From positions 186,001 to 250,000 of the forward strand of contig CAWBNB010000033.1 in the NCBI GenBank assembly GCA_963789885.1: a stretch of DNA of 64,000 nt, given 5' to 3'. Under the pieces are notes generated by a model. That model was not told the DNA's origin. It made no database searches and was given only the letters and a program-made list of their open reading frames with translations. Below, piece after piece: positions 25,713 to 34,323 of this stretch. The translations under genes were made by a program, and so were the position numbers. The stretch is from DATEDA01 sp963789885 (GTDB lineage Bacteria > Pseudomonadota > Gammaproteobacteria > Burkholderiales > SG8-39). The first letter of the stretch is position 1. The number at the start of each line of letters is the position of its first letter.

Positions 25713-27611
25713 ATGTTGATCACTGGCACCGATGGGGATGACGTCCTGACCGGTACGGATGCCGCGATACGCTCGACAGGGTCTCGGCGGGAACGATATC
25801 CTGAATGGTGGAGCGGGTGACCGACATCCTGGAAGGCGGGGACGGCGACGACACCTATGTGTTCGGGCCAGGCTACGGCACCGACACGGTCAGCGACCTG
25901 GCGGCACCGACACGTACGACTCGACGGCGTCACGCCCGACGACGTAAGCCTGCGTGCCTTCGGGGAAGGGCCTTGTCGTCACCATCAACGGGACCGGTGA
26001 GCAGCTGGTGCTGTCGAACTGGTTTGCCTCGCCACATCGAGTCGTTCGTGTTCGACGACGGCACCACGTCTGGACCGCGACGACCTCCTGGCCATCTGGA
26101 CAACACCGCCGCCGACCGCGGTCGACGACTTCGCCAGCGTCCTCGAGGACGCGACGGCGCCGGTGACCGGCAACGTGCTCCAGAACGACCTCGACGAGTC
26201 CGGTACCGGGCTCACGGTCAAGAATGCAGGAGACTACCAGGGGGCCTACGGGACGCTCTCGCTCGCGGCCGATGGGTCGTACAGCTACACTCTCAATTCG
26301 AGCCTGCCCGAGATCCAGGCGCTCGGCGCCGGGCAGACGCTTACCGAGTCGTTTGCGTACGGCGCGTTCTACGTCGTGAGCGACAACGTCCCCTTGAACC
26401 CCCAAGAAGCGACGGGCTATATCACCGTCACGGTGCAAGGCGTCAATGACGCCCCGGTCGTGGCGACCCCCCTCGCCAACCACGGCGCGACGGCGGGCCA
26501 GGCATTCTCCTTCGCCCTGCCGGCCGGTTCGTTCACCGACGCCGATACCGGCGACAGCCTCGCGTACAGCGCGACGCTCGCCGACGGTTCGGCGCTGCCG
26601 GCCTGGCTCGCGTTCAACCCGGGAACCGGGACATTCAGCGGTACCGCGCCCGGGGCAGCGGGCGGCACCACGCTCGAGATCGAGGTTACCGCGAGCGACC
26701 TCGCGGGCGAGCAGGCATCGGACGTCTTCGCCTTTGCGGTCGCCTCCCCGCCACCGCCGCCGTCGCACGACGGCCGGCACATCGTCGGCACGCGGCGCAA
26801 GGACCATCTCGACGGCACGTCCGGCGACGATTTCATCGAGGGCCGGAACGGCAACGACACTTTGCACGGGAAGGGCGGCGTCGACGTACTCCAGGGCGGA
26901 CGCGGTAACGACAAGCTCGAGGATCGCGACGGGAACACGCTTTTCGACGGCGGGCGCGGCAATGACCGCCTGACCGGGGGCCGCGACGCCGACTTCTTCG
27001 CCGGCGGACGCGGCAACGACCGGCTCCAGCTCGGCGGCGGCGCCGACGTGGTCGCCTTCAACAAGGGCGACGGCGTCGACCGGCTGTTCGGGGAGCGCCA
27101 GGACGGCGTGCTGAGCCTCGGGGGCGGGATCCGCTACGAGGACCTGCGTCTGCGCAAGCAAGGCAACGATCTCGTGCTCCGGACGGGCGGCGGCGACCAG
27201 GTCGTCCTCGAGGATTGGTATCGCGGCCAGCAGTCGATCGTTACCCTGCAGGTCGTCGCCGAGGCGATGCGCGGGTTCAACCAGGGCTCGTGCGATCCGT
27301 TGCGCGACGACAAGGTCGAAACCTTCGACTTCCGCAAGCTGGTGGCCGCCTACGACGACGCGCGCGCCGCCCATCACCACATGCGGAGCTGGAACATGAT
27401 GAACGAGCTCCTCGCCGCGCATCTCGGCGGCAGCGACTCCGCCGCGCTCGGCGGCGATCTCGCCTACCGCTACGGGATGACCGGCACGCTCGCCGGCGTC
27501 GGGCTGAGCACGGCGCGGGATACCGTTGCAGCACCGGGATTCGGGACCGAGCTCCAGACCGTCCACTCCGCGGCGGCGGTCGGCTCGGATCCGGTCAAGC
27601 TCGGCGCCTAG
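25713..27611 (+). CDS. RTX calcium-binding protein, probable type I secretion substrate, with a cluster of frameshifts near its start
   Basis: The start MLITGTDGDDVLTGTDA (ATG 25713, preceded by GGGGAGAAG) opens a haemolysin-type calcium-binding repeat. Successive pieces of the same protein then appear in changing frames: GLGGNDILNGGAGD, ILEGGDGDDTYVFGPGYG, LDGVTPDDVSLRAFGEG, GLVVTINGTGEQLVLSNW, HIESFVFDDGTT, then a continuous frame from about 26090 to the stop at 27611. About seven or eight single-base indels are needed between 25760 and 26095. The intact part has a VCBS/cadherin-like domain, then nonapeptide RTX repeats (GGRGNDRLTGGRDADFF) and the BCT-type tail VVLEDWYRG. It follows the exporter genes and is the obvious substrate. 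The intact frame alone (from about 26163) encodes roughly 480 residues. Confidence 0.8.
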
Positions 27612-27662
27612 CCGCTACCGCGCCGCGGTCTCGACCGCCAACGGGGTCCCCTCCGCCGCGTT

Positions 27663-27682
27663 CCGGCACCGCCGGGTGCCGG
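27663..27682. terminator. GC-rich hairpin between convergent genes
   Basis: A perfect 8-bp stem (CCGGCACC / GGTGCCGG) with a GCCG loop sits between the stop codons of the RTX gene (+) and the MtrB-like gene (-). There is no T-tract on either strand, so it is at best a weak or bidirectional terminator. Position and symmetry are the only evidence. Confidence 0.4.
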
Positions 27683-27694
27683 CCGTGCCGCGCG

Positions 27695-30073
27695 CTACCA
27701 GTTCGTGTACGCGACCGAGAAGCCGAACACGTTGTTGTGGTAGGTCGGGCTCTGGTGCCCGGTCAGCAGCACGCTGTTCGTCGCGAAGGGGTTCCCGGGA
27801 TACGCCCAGTCGCTCGAAGACAGATTCTGGTACAGGTAGTTCAGGCGGAACAGCAGGCTCTTCGAGTACTGGTATTTCCCGTAAAGCTGAAAGTAGTTCG
27901 AGCTCATCGTGACGTCCGGGATCGGCTGCGCGCCCAGGGCACTGACTTGTCCCGGCGCCGCCCACGGTCCGCTGATCGAGTACCCCCCTGTGCCGTCGGT
28001 ATACACGTACTGGCCGCCGACGTCGTACCTGTTGTCAGCCGGTTTGAAGTTGATGCCCAGACCGAAGGTGTTGCCGCTGTTCTTGATGGAGTCGTTGTAG
28101 TCGCGAGCCGTGCTCGTGCTGGTCGCCGCGTTCCACGCCCGGTTTGCCTGGTCGGTCGAGAACTGCGTGTAGGTGTAGAAGGCGAAGGCGTTCCAGCCCT
28201 CGGCGAACAGCCACGAGCCGTCGATCGAGTACGTCTGCCCGACCACGTTCGTGAGGCCCTGGCACTCTGAGGGCATCGGGACGTTCGGCGGGATCTGATC
28301 GGGCGAGCCGCCACAGTTCGGTCCCTTGTACTGCGTCTGGTACCAGTTCGCGTTCAGGCCGATCGAGATCCGTTCGATCGGCGTGATCGTCCCGGTCGCG
28401 ATGATCGCGTTCTTGTTGTAGTCCGCGAAAATGAACTGGCGCAGCGTCGGCAGGTTGTTGATGTTCGCCGTGCTCGCGACTCGCCCGGCGGTGTATGCGG
28501 CGTAGTACGCGTTCTGGGACGCGAAGGTGGAACCGCTCCGCTGGTCCCACACGTAGCGCAGCGCCCCGGTGAAGCTCTCGGACATGATCCGTCGCAGCTC
28601 GACCCCGAGGAGGTTGTTCTGGGTGTTGGCGCGAAATTCCCAGTTCGAGGGGCTGTAGCTCACGTTGGTGTACTGATACCAGCCCCGGAGCAGCGTGCGC
28701 TGGAAGATCTGGTAGTCGGCGTCGATCTTGAACCGGTTCTCTGTGGCGTCGGTCGGCAGATTCGTGACGATCTGCGCGCTGGTGTTCGCGTTGTTGATAG
28801 GTGTGGGCTGGTTGTTCGCATCGCCCTGGACGTACGCGTACTGGTTGGACGGCGACGTGTTGTTGCGGTCCATGTAGTGGTAGTTCAGCTTCAGCGACAG
28901 CTTCGAAACCGGACGCATCAAGAATGTGAGATCGACCAGCGTGTTCTTGATTTCACCGTTGAGTGAGGTGCGCGGCAGGCCGACCGGCACCAGCAGGTTC
29001 GTCCCCGGGGTCTGTGCAGCGGTGTTGATGGTGTAAGGCAGGAACGGATCGTTCTGCGACATCACGCTGTAGGAGACCGTGCCCGTCAGCCGCATGCTGG
29101 GCGTGAAGTTCCACGCCCCGGTCGCCTGGGCCTGCCAGAAGTCGTTGCTCGGCATCAGCCCCATCCGGCCAAAGCCAGTGGGGAAGCCGCTACCACCAGC
29201 GAAGGCGAGGCTACCGGCGCCGGCGCCGCTGGCGTAGGGGTTCTGCCAAACCAGCGAATTCGCGTCGTTGTCGTACTTCGAGTACCAGTAGGAAAGGTTG
29301 AGCTGCCCCTGCTTCCCGCCCCACTCCGCCTTTACCTGGACCTGCTGCTGCGTGTCGTTGATCTGGTAGGGCAGGATCATCGAGCGCCCGCCGGGGCTGA
29401 CCCCCATGAGCGACCCGATCAGCTTCGTGCCATCGCGGTCGATCTGGCCGTAGTCCGCCGAAATCTTCCAGTCCCCGAGATGGAAGCCGCCGCCGGCCTT
29501 GTACACGTCCCAATCCTGCTTGACGTCGAACCCCTGGAGAAACGGCGAGAACGCTCCGGCAAGGGTGGGATTGTTCACGCCGGCGTTCTGCGGCACGTTC
29601 GGAAACCCTGCCGGGGTGGTCAGCCTGCTGCCGCCGGTTCCGTTCAGGATGAACTTCGTGTCGTTGAACTGGGACCGCTGCAACTGGTCCCACCCGGCAT
29701 TGACCCAATAGAGGCCCTGCCTGCCGAATTCAGCCCCCAGCTGGAACGTGGGCAAGCCGAAGTTGTATGCGGAAGCGTTCAGGTAGTTCGCGCCATCACC
29801 GTAACGCTCTCGCACGTTCGCGTTGCCGATCAGGAATCCGCCCGAGTGCGTCAGGCCGGTGAACTCCCCGAACTTGAACGAGCTATTGCTGTTGTAGCCC
29901 CACCCAAGCTCGAGGTAGTTGGAGTCGTAGCGCGTCATGTCCGCGCCCGTGGTCAGCGGAACCTGGAACATCGGTTCGGCGAGCGCCGCGCTCGACGTCG
30001 CGAGGGCGAGCGCGACCGCGGAGACCAGAGGCTTGAGCGGGTGATCCTTCCCTGCCCGGGTGGCCTTTGTCAT
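27695..30073 (-). CDS. mtrB: MtrB/PioB-family outer-membrane beta-barrel of an extracellular electron conduit
   Basis: 792-residue outer-membrane barrel that would sheathe the decaheme cytochrome encoded 32 bp upstream. It has a signal peptide (cleavage near SAALAEP) and then alternating amphipathic strands rich in Tyr, Asn, Gln and Ser (e.g. KLSLKLNYHYMDRNNTSPS), ending in an aromatic residue (AYTNW), as expected for BAM insertion. The length fits the MtrB/PioB/MtoB family (about 650-850). The CxxC found in Shewanella MtrB was not seen near the N-terminus. It is the last gene of a leftward cluster: monoheme cytochrome, CymA-like, MtrA-like, MtrB-like. Whether the conduit carries electrons inward (metal oxidation, Mto/Pio) or outward (Mtr) cannot be told from this gene alone. 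Confidence 0.9.
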   Translation of the reverse strand: MTKATRAGKDHPLKPLVSAVALALATSSAALAEPMFQVPLTTGADMTRYDSNYLELGWGYNSNSSFKFGEFTGLTHSGGFLIGNANVRERYGDGANYLNASAYNFGLPTFQLGAEFGRQGLYWVNAGWDQLQRSQFNDTKFILNGTGGSRLTTPAGFPNVPQNAGVNNPTLAGAFSPFLQGFDVKQDWDVYKAGGGFHLGDWKISADYGQIDRDGTKLIGSLMGVSPGGRSMILPYQINDTQQQVQVKAEWGGKQGQLNLSYWYSKYDNDANSLVWQNPYASGAGAGSLAFAGGSGFPTGFGRMGLMPSNDFWQAQATGAWNFTPSMRLTGTVSYSVMSQNDPFLPYTINTAAQTPGTNLLVPVGLPRTSLNGEIKNTLVDLTFLMRPVSKLSLKLNYHYMDRNNTSPSNQYAYVQGDANNQPTPINNANTSAQIVTNLPTDATENRFKIDADYQIFQRTLLRGWYQYTNVSYSPSNWEFRANTQNNLLGVELRRIMSESFTGALRYVWDQRSGSTFASQNAYYAAYTAGRVASTANINNLPTLRQFIFADYNKNAIIATGTITPIERISIGLNANWYQTQYKGPNCGGSPDQIPPNVPMPSECQGLTNVVGQTYSIDGSWLFAEGWNAFAFYTYTQFSTDQANRAWNAATSTSTARDYNDSIKNSGNTFGLGINFKPADNRYDVGGQYVYTDGTGGYSISGPWAAPGQVSALGAQPIPDVTMSSNYFQLYGKYQYSKSLLFRLNYLYQNLSSSDWAYPGNPFATNSVLLTGHQSPTYHNNVFGFSVAYTNW

Positions 30074-30105
30074 CTTCGTGCTCCCTTATCTTGAGCCGCT
30101 GACGC

Positions 30106-31086
30106 TCAGCGAACAAAGAAACGGCCGGACGGATGGTTGCTCCCGTGGACCTTGGAGTGGCAGTTCGCGCACCCCTGACCGAGCATCTGGGCACCCGGCG
30201 CGATGGGCGCAGCCCCCGTCGATCCCGGGTAGGGCGGAATGTTGCTGCCGCTGTAGAGGGTGCTCGGATGTCCGGAGACCGAATGGCACTGCTGGCAGAG
30301 GAACGGCGCGCGCACCTTCAGTAGCGACGGGTTGTTGGCGCCGTGCGGGTTGTGGCATTCAGCGCAGTTCTCCCGTGCCGGCGGATGCTCCCAGAGGAAC
30401 GGGCCGCGCTTGTCCCCATGGCACGTGTAGCAGGTCTCGTTGACCGTGTTGCGGATCAGGTTGAACTCCGAGACCGAGCCGTGCGGCTGATGGCAGGACG
30501 AGCAGGTCATCCAGCCGGTGCGCAGCGGGTGGGTCGAGAAGCCGAAGATCTGGGCTCGCTTTTCCTTGTGGCAGGTAAAGCACACGCCCGCCTGTGTCTC
30601 CTTCACCAGCACCTGGTCCCTCGCCGCATGGACGGTGTGGCACGACGCGCACGTGAGTTGCGAGCGCTCGTGCCCGCTGCCCTGGAAATGAATGCGGTTA
30701 CCACCCTGGTGACAGGTTAGGCACGCCGCCACCTGGACGTTAGGCGGCGTCGTATCGTTGTTCCGCTTGAAGGTGCGGTCCGGCTTCGGCCGCTCCTTCG
30801 CGTCCGCCGGCTTGTTGATGTGGTTCTCGCTATCGCCGTGGCAGCTCGTGCAGGTCGGCGTGCGCTGGTCCGCGTTCACGCCGTGGCGCGTCTTGGCGAT
30901 CGCCAGGACCGGGTACTCGTCCTCCGCGTCGTGACAGCGCGTGCACTTCGCGTCGCCCTTCAGGACGAGGTCCTTGGGGGCCTCCTTCTTGGCCTCCTGG
31001 GCCTGCACCGCGAGCACCAGGCCAAGGGCGACGACAACACCCCCCAGCGCGGTTCCGAACCGGCCGATCACCCCTTCCATCTCCAT
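30106..31086 (-). CDS. mtrA: MtrA/DmsE-family periplasmic decaheme cytochrome c
   Basis: 326-residue exported multiheme cytochrome. After an N-terminal signal (about residues 1-29) there are ten CxxCH motifs: CTRCH, CTSCH, CLTCH, CASCH, CFTCH, CSSCH, CYTCH, CAECH, CQQCH and CANCH. The C-terminus KVHGSNHPSGRFF matches the DmsE/MtrA family. It would form a heme wire through the MtrB-like barrel encoded next. The length is close to Shewanella MtrA (about 333), which is shorter than the PioA type with its N-terminal extension. The ten hemes need the Ccm system encoded at 34-41 kb. Confidence 0.95.
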   Translation of the reverse strand: MEMEGVIGRFGTALGGVVVALGLVLAVQAQEAKKEAPKDLVLKGDAKCTRCHDAEDEYPVLAIAKTRHGVNADQRTPTCTSCHGDSENHINKPADAKERPKPDRTFKRNNDTTPPNVQVAACLTCHQGGNRIHFQGSGHERSQLTCASCHTVHAARDQVLVKETQAGVCFTCHKEKRAQIFGFSTHPLRTGWMTCSSCHQPHGSVSEFNLIRNTVNETCYTCHGDKRGPFLWEHPPARENCAECHNPHGANNPSLLKVRAPFLCQQCHSVSGHPSTLYSGSNIPPYPGSTGAAPIAPGAQMLGQGCANCHSKVHGSNHPSGRFFVR

Positions 31087-31146
31087 CTCCTCTCCCTCCG
31101 GGGCGCGCGGCGCTGGCCCGCTCTTCGCGCCCGGGTTCGATGCAAG

Positions 31147-31752
31147 TTACTTGTCGATCTTCAGCTCCTGGGGTCCCGGCCCGCCTTCGGGCTCCTTGTG
31201 CGCGATACCGAAGTGACAGTCGATGCAGGTCTTGCCCTCGGCCTTGCCCTTCGCGTGCCGCGCCTTGGCGCGCTCGGACTGCAGATCGGAGCTCATCGCG
31301 TCGGCGTGATGGCAGTTGCGGCACTCGAGCGAGTCCGTCTTCTTCATCCGGGTCCAGACGTGGGTCGCGAGCTCGTACCGGTGCGCCTCGAACTTTTCCT
31401 TCGTGTCGATGACGCCGGTGAGCTTCCCCCAGATCTCGAAGGTGGCGAGCACCTTGCGCCAGATCATCGGGCCCGGCTCGCGCGGGACGTGGCAGTCCGG
31501 GCAGATGGCGCGTACGCCGGTCCGGTTGGTGTCGTGGATCGTGCCCTTGTACTCGGCGTAGACGTTGTCGCGCATCTCGTGACAGGAGATGCAGAACTTC
31601 TCGGTGTTCGTCCAGGCGAGACCCGCGGCGCCGGCGACCACGAACCCACCGGTAATGACGAGGATGACGAGCGCGGTTACTGCGACCCGCAACGCGACCC
31701 GCGCGCGGCTCTTCGATTCGCCGCGAATCGCCTCCCAGATCTTCCTGAACAT
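31147..31752 (-). CDS. cymA: CymA/NapC/NirT-family tetraheme quinol dehydrogenase
   Basis: 201-residue inner-membrane tetraheme cytochrome that exchanges electrons between the quinone pool and periplasmic carriers. It has one N-terminal membrane helix (about residues 20-45) and four heme motifs: CISCH, CPDCH, CRNCH and CIDCH. It is a clear paralogue of the napC product at 2896-3532; the NTEKFCISCHEM segment aligns with the frameshift point there. Its position between the monoheme cytochrome and MtrA-like genes makes it the inner-membrane link of the conduit, like CymA of Shewanella or of Sideroxydans mto clusters. The symbol rests on context; sequence alone does not separate CymA from NirT. 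Confidence 0.9.
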   Translation of the reverse strand: MFRKIWEAIRGESKSRARVALRVAVTALVILVITGGFVVAGAAGLAWTNTEKFCISCHEMRDNVYAEYKGTIHDTNRTGVRAICPDCHVPREPGPMIWRKVLATFEIWGKLTGVIDTKEKFEAHRYELATHVWTRMKKTDSLECRNCHHADAMSSDLQSERAKARHAKGKAEGKTCIDCHFGIAHKEPEGGPGPQELKIDK

Positions 31753-31785
31753 CGCCGCCCTCCCTGCGTGCGATCTACAACCCGC

Positions 31786-32133
31786 TCAGCGCGACAGGAT
31801 CCACTCGATCACGTTGTTGATCTCGCCCTCGTTCTTGGTCTTCAGCGAGTCGTGCAGCTCTTCCTTGCCATCGAGCTTGATCTTGGGATTGGTCGTCAGA
31901 TGGACGAAGAGGGTCTTCTGGGCGTCCGGCTTGTCTTTGTACTTGGCCGCGGTTTCCTTGAACGACGGGCCGTCCTTCTTGCGATCGACCGAGTGGCACT
32001 TGAAGCAGTTGCTCTTCTTCATCAGGGCTTCGGCCGCACCGGCGTCGAGGGCAAACGCGTTGGTTGCCACGACCGATCCGAGGATCGCCGCGCACCCGCC
32101 GCCAATCACTGCCCCGAAGACCTTGCGTCTCAT
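31786..32133 (-). CDS. Monoheme class I cytochrome c (MtoD-like position)
   Basis: 115-residue periplasmic cytochrome with a signal peptide (cleavage near NAFALDA) and a single heme motif CFKCH (Cys43, Cys46, His47) followed by SVDRKKDGPSF. It is the first gene of the leftward electron-transfer cluster and ends 33 bp before the CymA-like gene. In mto clusters of iron-oxidising betaproteobacteria a small monoheme cytochrome (MtoD) accompanies mtoA, mtoB and cymA, so this is its likely counterpart: a shuttle between the decaheme and the inner membrane. That role is inferred from gene order. Confidence 0.88.
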   Translation of the reverse strand: MRRKVFGAVIGGGCAAILGSVVATNAFALDAGAAEALMKKSNCFKCHSVDRKKDGPSFKETAAKYKDKPDAQKTLFVHLTTNPKIKLDGKEELHDSLKTKNEGEINNVIEWILSR

Positions 32134-32134
32134 G

Positions 32135-32884
32135 TCAGTCTTCCTCGCCGAATCCGTCTACTTTAGAACCACTTTTGATCGAAGGGAAGGTCGGGTCAAT
32201 TTTGGTGTATGCGGATGGCCGGTCAGCCCCGATGACTGCGCGAGCGACCGCCTCGTAGGCCCCGTACCGCCCGTTGCGGGGAGGGGGCTCGGTGCAGCGG
32301 CGGGCGAGATCGGACCAGAACTCATGCGGGATCCCCGGCCGGGGGGGCGGACCGTGTCGCCACACCCCGCATTGCTCGGACCACCAGGGCTGCAGCGCGC
32401 GCGTGACGGGCGCCGGCACCGCCAGTGCCTGCGGCCCGAGCAGCGCTGCGAGTGCCCGGCCCAGGTCGCCGGCGGCGATCGCTCGCAGGTATGACTCGGT
32501 GGACTCGGCGTTGGAGGGCCGTGCGCGGCGCGCGTATCGCGGCACCACTGCGGAACGAAAGCCCGTGGCAGCGCCGCCGCGGGACCTCAGCTTGGGGAGG
32601 CGCACCGGCACTCGGCCGATGCCGGTGACGATCATCCGCTCCGGGTGCAGTCCGTTTCGGACCACGCCACGCGACCCTTCCGCGAGGCCTGGCTGAACGG
32701 GCTGTCCCCGGAAGTGCCGGAGCTCCGCGTTGATCGCCTCCACGATCAGGGATCGGGCGCTCTCCCGCAGCACGGCGGCCAGTGCATTCACGCCGTCCTC
32801 CGAGATCGGCGCCCTCGACGCCGCCGCGCCGTTCGACCCGTATAGAGCCTCGCAGACTTGCCTCAGGTTTCGGTCGACGCTCAT
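32135..32884 (-). pseudogene. IS256-family (mutator-type) transposase remnant
   Basis: The frame from ATG 32884 carries the N-terminal part of an IS256-type transposase: an early helical segment, then ELRHFRGQPV and VRLPKLRSRGG-type sequence, then PRYARRARPSNAESTESYL, IAAGDLGRALAALLGPQAL and a WWSEQCGVWRH segment that matches the usual LKEVWQEEHEQW region. After about residue 190 the similarity stops and the DDE catalytic region is missing (a full-length protein is about 400 residues). The open frame then runs on to within 2 bp of the cytochrome start, so its tail is probably not coding. It looks like a fossil whose insertion or decay reshaped the upstream region of the electron-transfer operon. 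No terminal inverted repeats were found. Confidence 0.6.
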
Positions 32885-33191
32885 CACCGCACAGATTACT
32901 TTCGCTGCACCGCAGCGCAGTTGACGAACATCAGAACAGGCGGGCTCGGGAGCAATCTTGATGCAATTACGCGACACGCCCGCTTTGCCGGGGCCGCGAA
33001 GCCTGGCCGGCGCCTATCGGCCGCGATCTACCCCGTGCCGGCCCCCGAGGCCGGACTCGCACCCGACCCTTTAACGGAGCGGGCGATTCGCGCGCGGCCG
33101 CCGGGCGCATCGAGCGATTGATTCAGGTCAACTCGGCAAGCGCGAAAGAGAGTCTGCTAATCTGAAGGTGATGTCAGGAGGGGGCGCTTAT
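32885..33191. other. Gene-free stretch between the transposase remnant and the diheme cytochrome gene
   Basis: About 300 bp with no supported gene. The transposase-remnant frame stays open to 32977, but the added residues do not resemble a transposase N-terminus. The last part contains AGGAGGG at about 33176-33182, the ribosome binding site for the ATG at 33192. A promoter for the diheme cytochrome should lie here, but no clear -35/-10 pair was seen. Confidence 0.5.
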
Positions 33192-34289
33192 ATGAACGCC
33201 GAGCAGTGGATCGACAGGTGTGGCCCGCGAGCCTTGACAGCAAGGCGGCTCGTGTGGGTCGTATGGGCAGTTGCTTTCGCTGCGCCATTCACGTCGCAAG
33301 TGGCGAACGCTCAAGGCACCGAGCGGAGCGGCAAGGACGTGGTCGAGTCGGTCTGCATCACGTGCCACGGAACGGGCGCGCAAGGTGCGCCCAAGATCGG
33401 CGACCGGAAAGCGTGGAGCAAGCGCGCGTCGCAAGGTCTCACCAGCCTCACCGAACACGCGCTCAAAGGGATCCGGCAGATGCCGGCACACGGCGGCAGC
33501 CCCAATCTCACCGATCTGGAAATCGCGCGCGCGATCGCTTACATGGTCAACCGGTCGGGCGGCCACTGGGTCGAGCCTGCCAGCGCAAAGGACCTGGCGG
33601 GCGAACGTACCGGCAAGGAGATCGTCACGGCGCAGTGCGCCAAGTGCCACCAGACCGGCGAGGGCGGCGCGCCCAGGATCGGCGACCGGAACGCCTGGGC
33701 ACCGCGAATGGGGCAGGGCTTCGACAATCTGGTTCATTCCGCGATCAAAGGGCACGGCGGAATGCCGGCTCGCGGCGGTATGGCCGACGCGACCGATGCG
33801 GAGATCCGGAACGCGATCAACTACATGTTCAACCCCGCTGCTGCGGCCCCGCAGAAGGCCGGCGCCGCGGCGAAATCGGCCGCCGCGCCGCCCGCCAAGC
33901 CGGGGGGCAAGCGCGTAACCGTGAGCGGGATGGACGTGTACCTCGGGTTAGTCTCGGCGGAGACCCTGCGCGGTTATCCGCGAGACGCCGTGGAGAGATC
34001 GATGCATGGCGGGGTTCCGAGCGGCGCCGGCCAGTATCACGTGAACGTTTCCCTGTTCGATGCCAAGACCGGGGCGGCCATCCCCAACGCGGAGGTGGAA
34101 GTGGAGATCGACGAGGTCGGGATGACGAGCGAGTCGAAGAAGCTCGAGCCGATCGTGATCCACGATACCGCGAGCTACGGGAACTACTTCAAGCTGAGCG
34201 GAAAGACGTCTTACGAAATTATCGTGCGGGTTAAAAAACCGGGTTCGTCGCAATCCGTTGAGGCCAGGTTCGAGCACAAGACCAGCTGA
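33192..34289 (+). CDS. Exported diheme cytochrome c (two cytochrome c5-like domains) with an unrecognised C-terminal domain
   Basis: 365-residue predicted periplasmic protein. A signal peptide ends near SQVANAQ. Two class I cytochrome c5-like domains follow, with heme motifs CITCH (Cys55) and CAKCH (Cys149), each with a Met in RQMPAHGG or GGMPARGG as a likely sixth ligand. After an Ala/Pro/Lys linker (about 225-245) a roughly 115-residue domain begins (MDVYLGLVSAETLRGYPRD) with SMHGGVPSG, GQYHVNVSLFD and YGNYFKLSG; its pattern suggests a beta-sandwich, and the His/Met residues could bind a metal. I do not recognise that domain. The ATG at 33192 was chosen over 33168 because AGGAGGG lies 9 bases upstream. 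It probably serves electron transfer next to the MtrAB-like cluster, but is on the opposite strand. Confidence 0.85.
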   Translation: MNAEQWIDRCGPRALTARRLVWVVWAVAFAAPFTSQVANAQGTERSGKDVVESVCITCHGTGAQGAPKIGDRKAWSKRASQGLTSLTEHALKGIRQMPAHGGSPNLTDLEIARAIAYMVNRSGGHWVEPASAKDLAGERTGKEIVTAQCAKCHQTGEGGAPRIGDRNAWAPRMGQGFDNLVHSAIKGHGGMPARGGMADATDAEIRNAINYMFNPAAAAPQKAGAAAKSAAAPPAKPGGKRVTVSGMDVYLGLVSAETLRGYPRDAVERSMHGGVPSGAGQYHVNVSLFDAKTGAAIPNAEVEVEIDEVGMTSESKKLEPIVIHDTASYGNYFKLSGKTSYEIIVRVKKPGSSQSVEARFEHKTS

Positions 34290-34323
34290 TCGGTTCGCGC
34301 ATGGCTATGCCCGCGCCGTGGCG

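Noticed and set aside
25760..26095. Programmed ribosomal frameshifting in the RTX gene.
   Set aside because: Many shifts in both directions within 350 bp, with no slippery heptamers or downstream structures, cannot be programmed; error or decay is the sensible reading.
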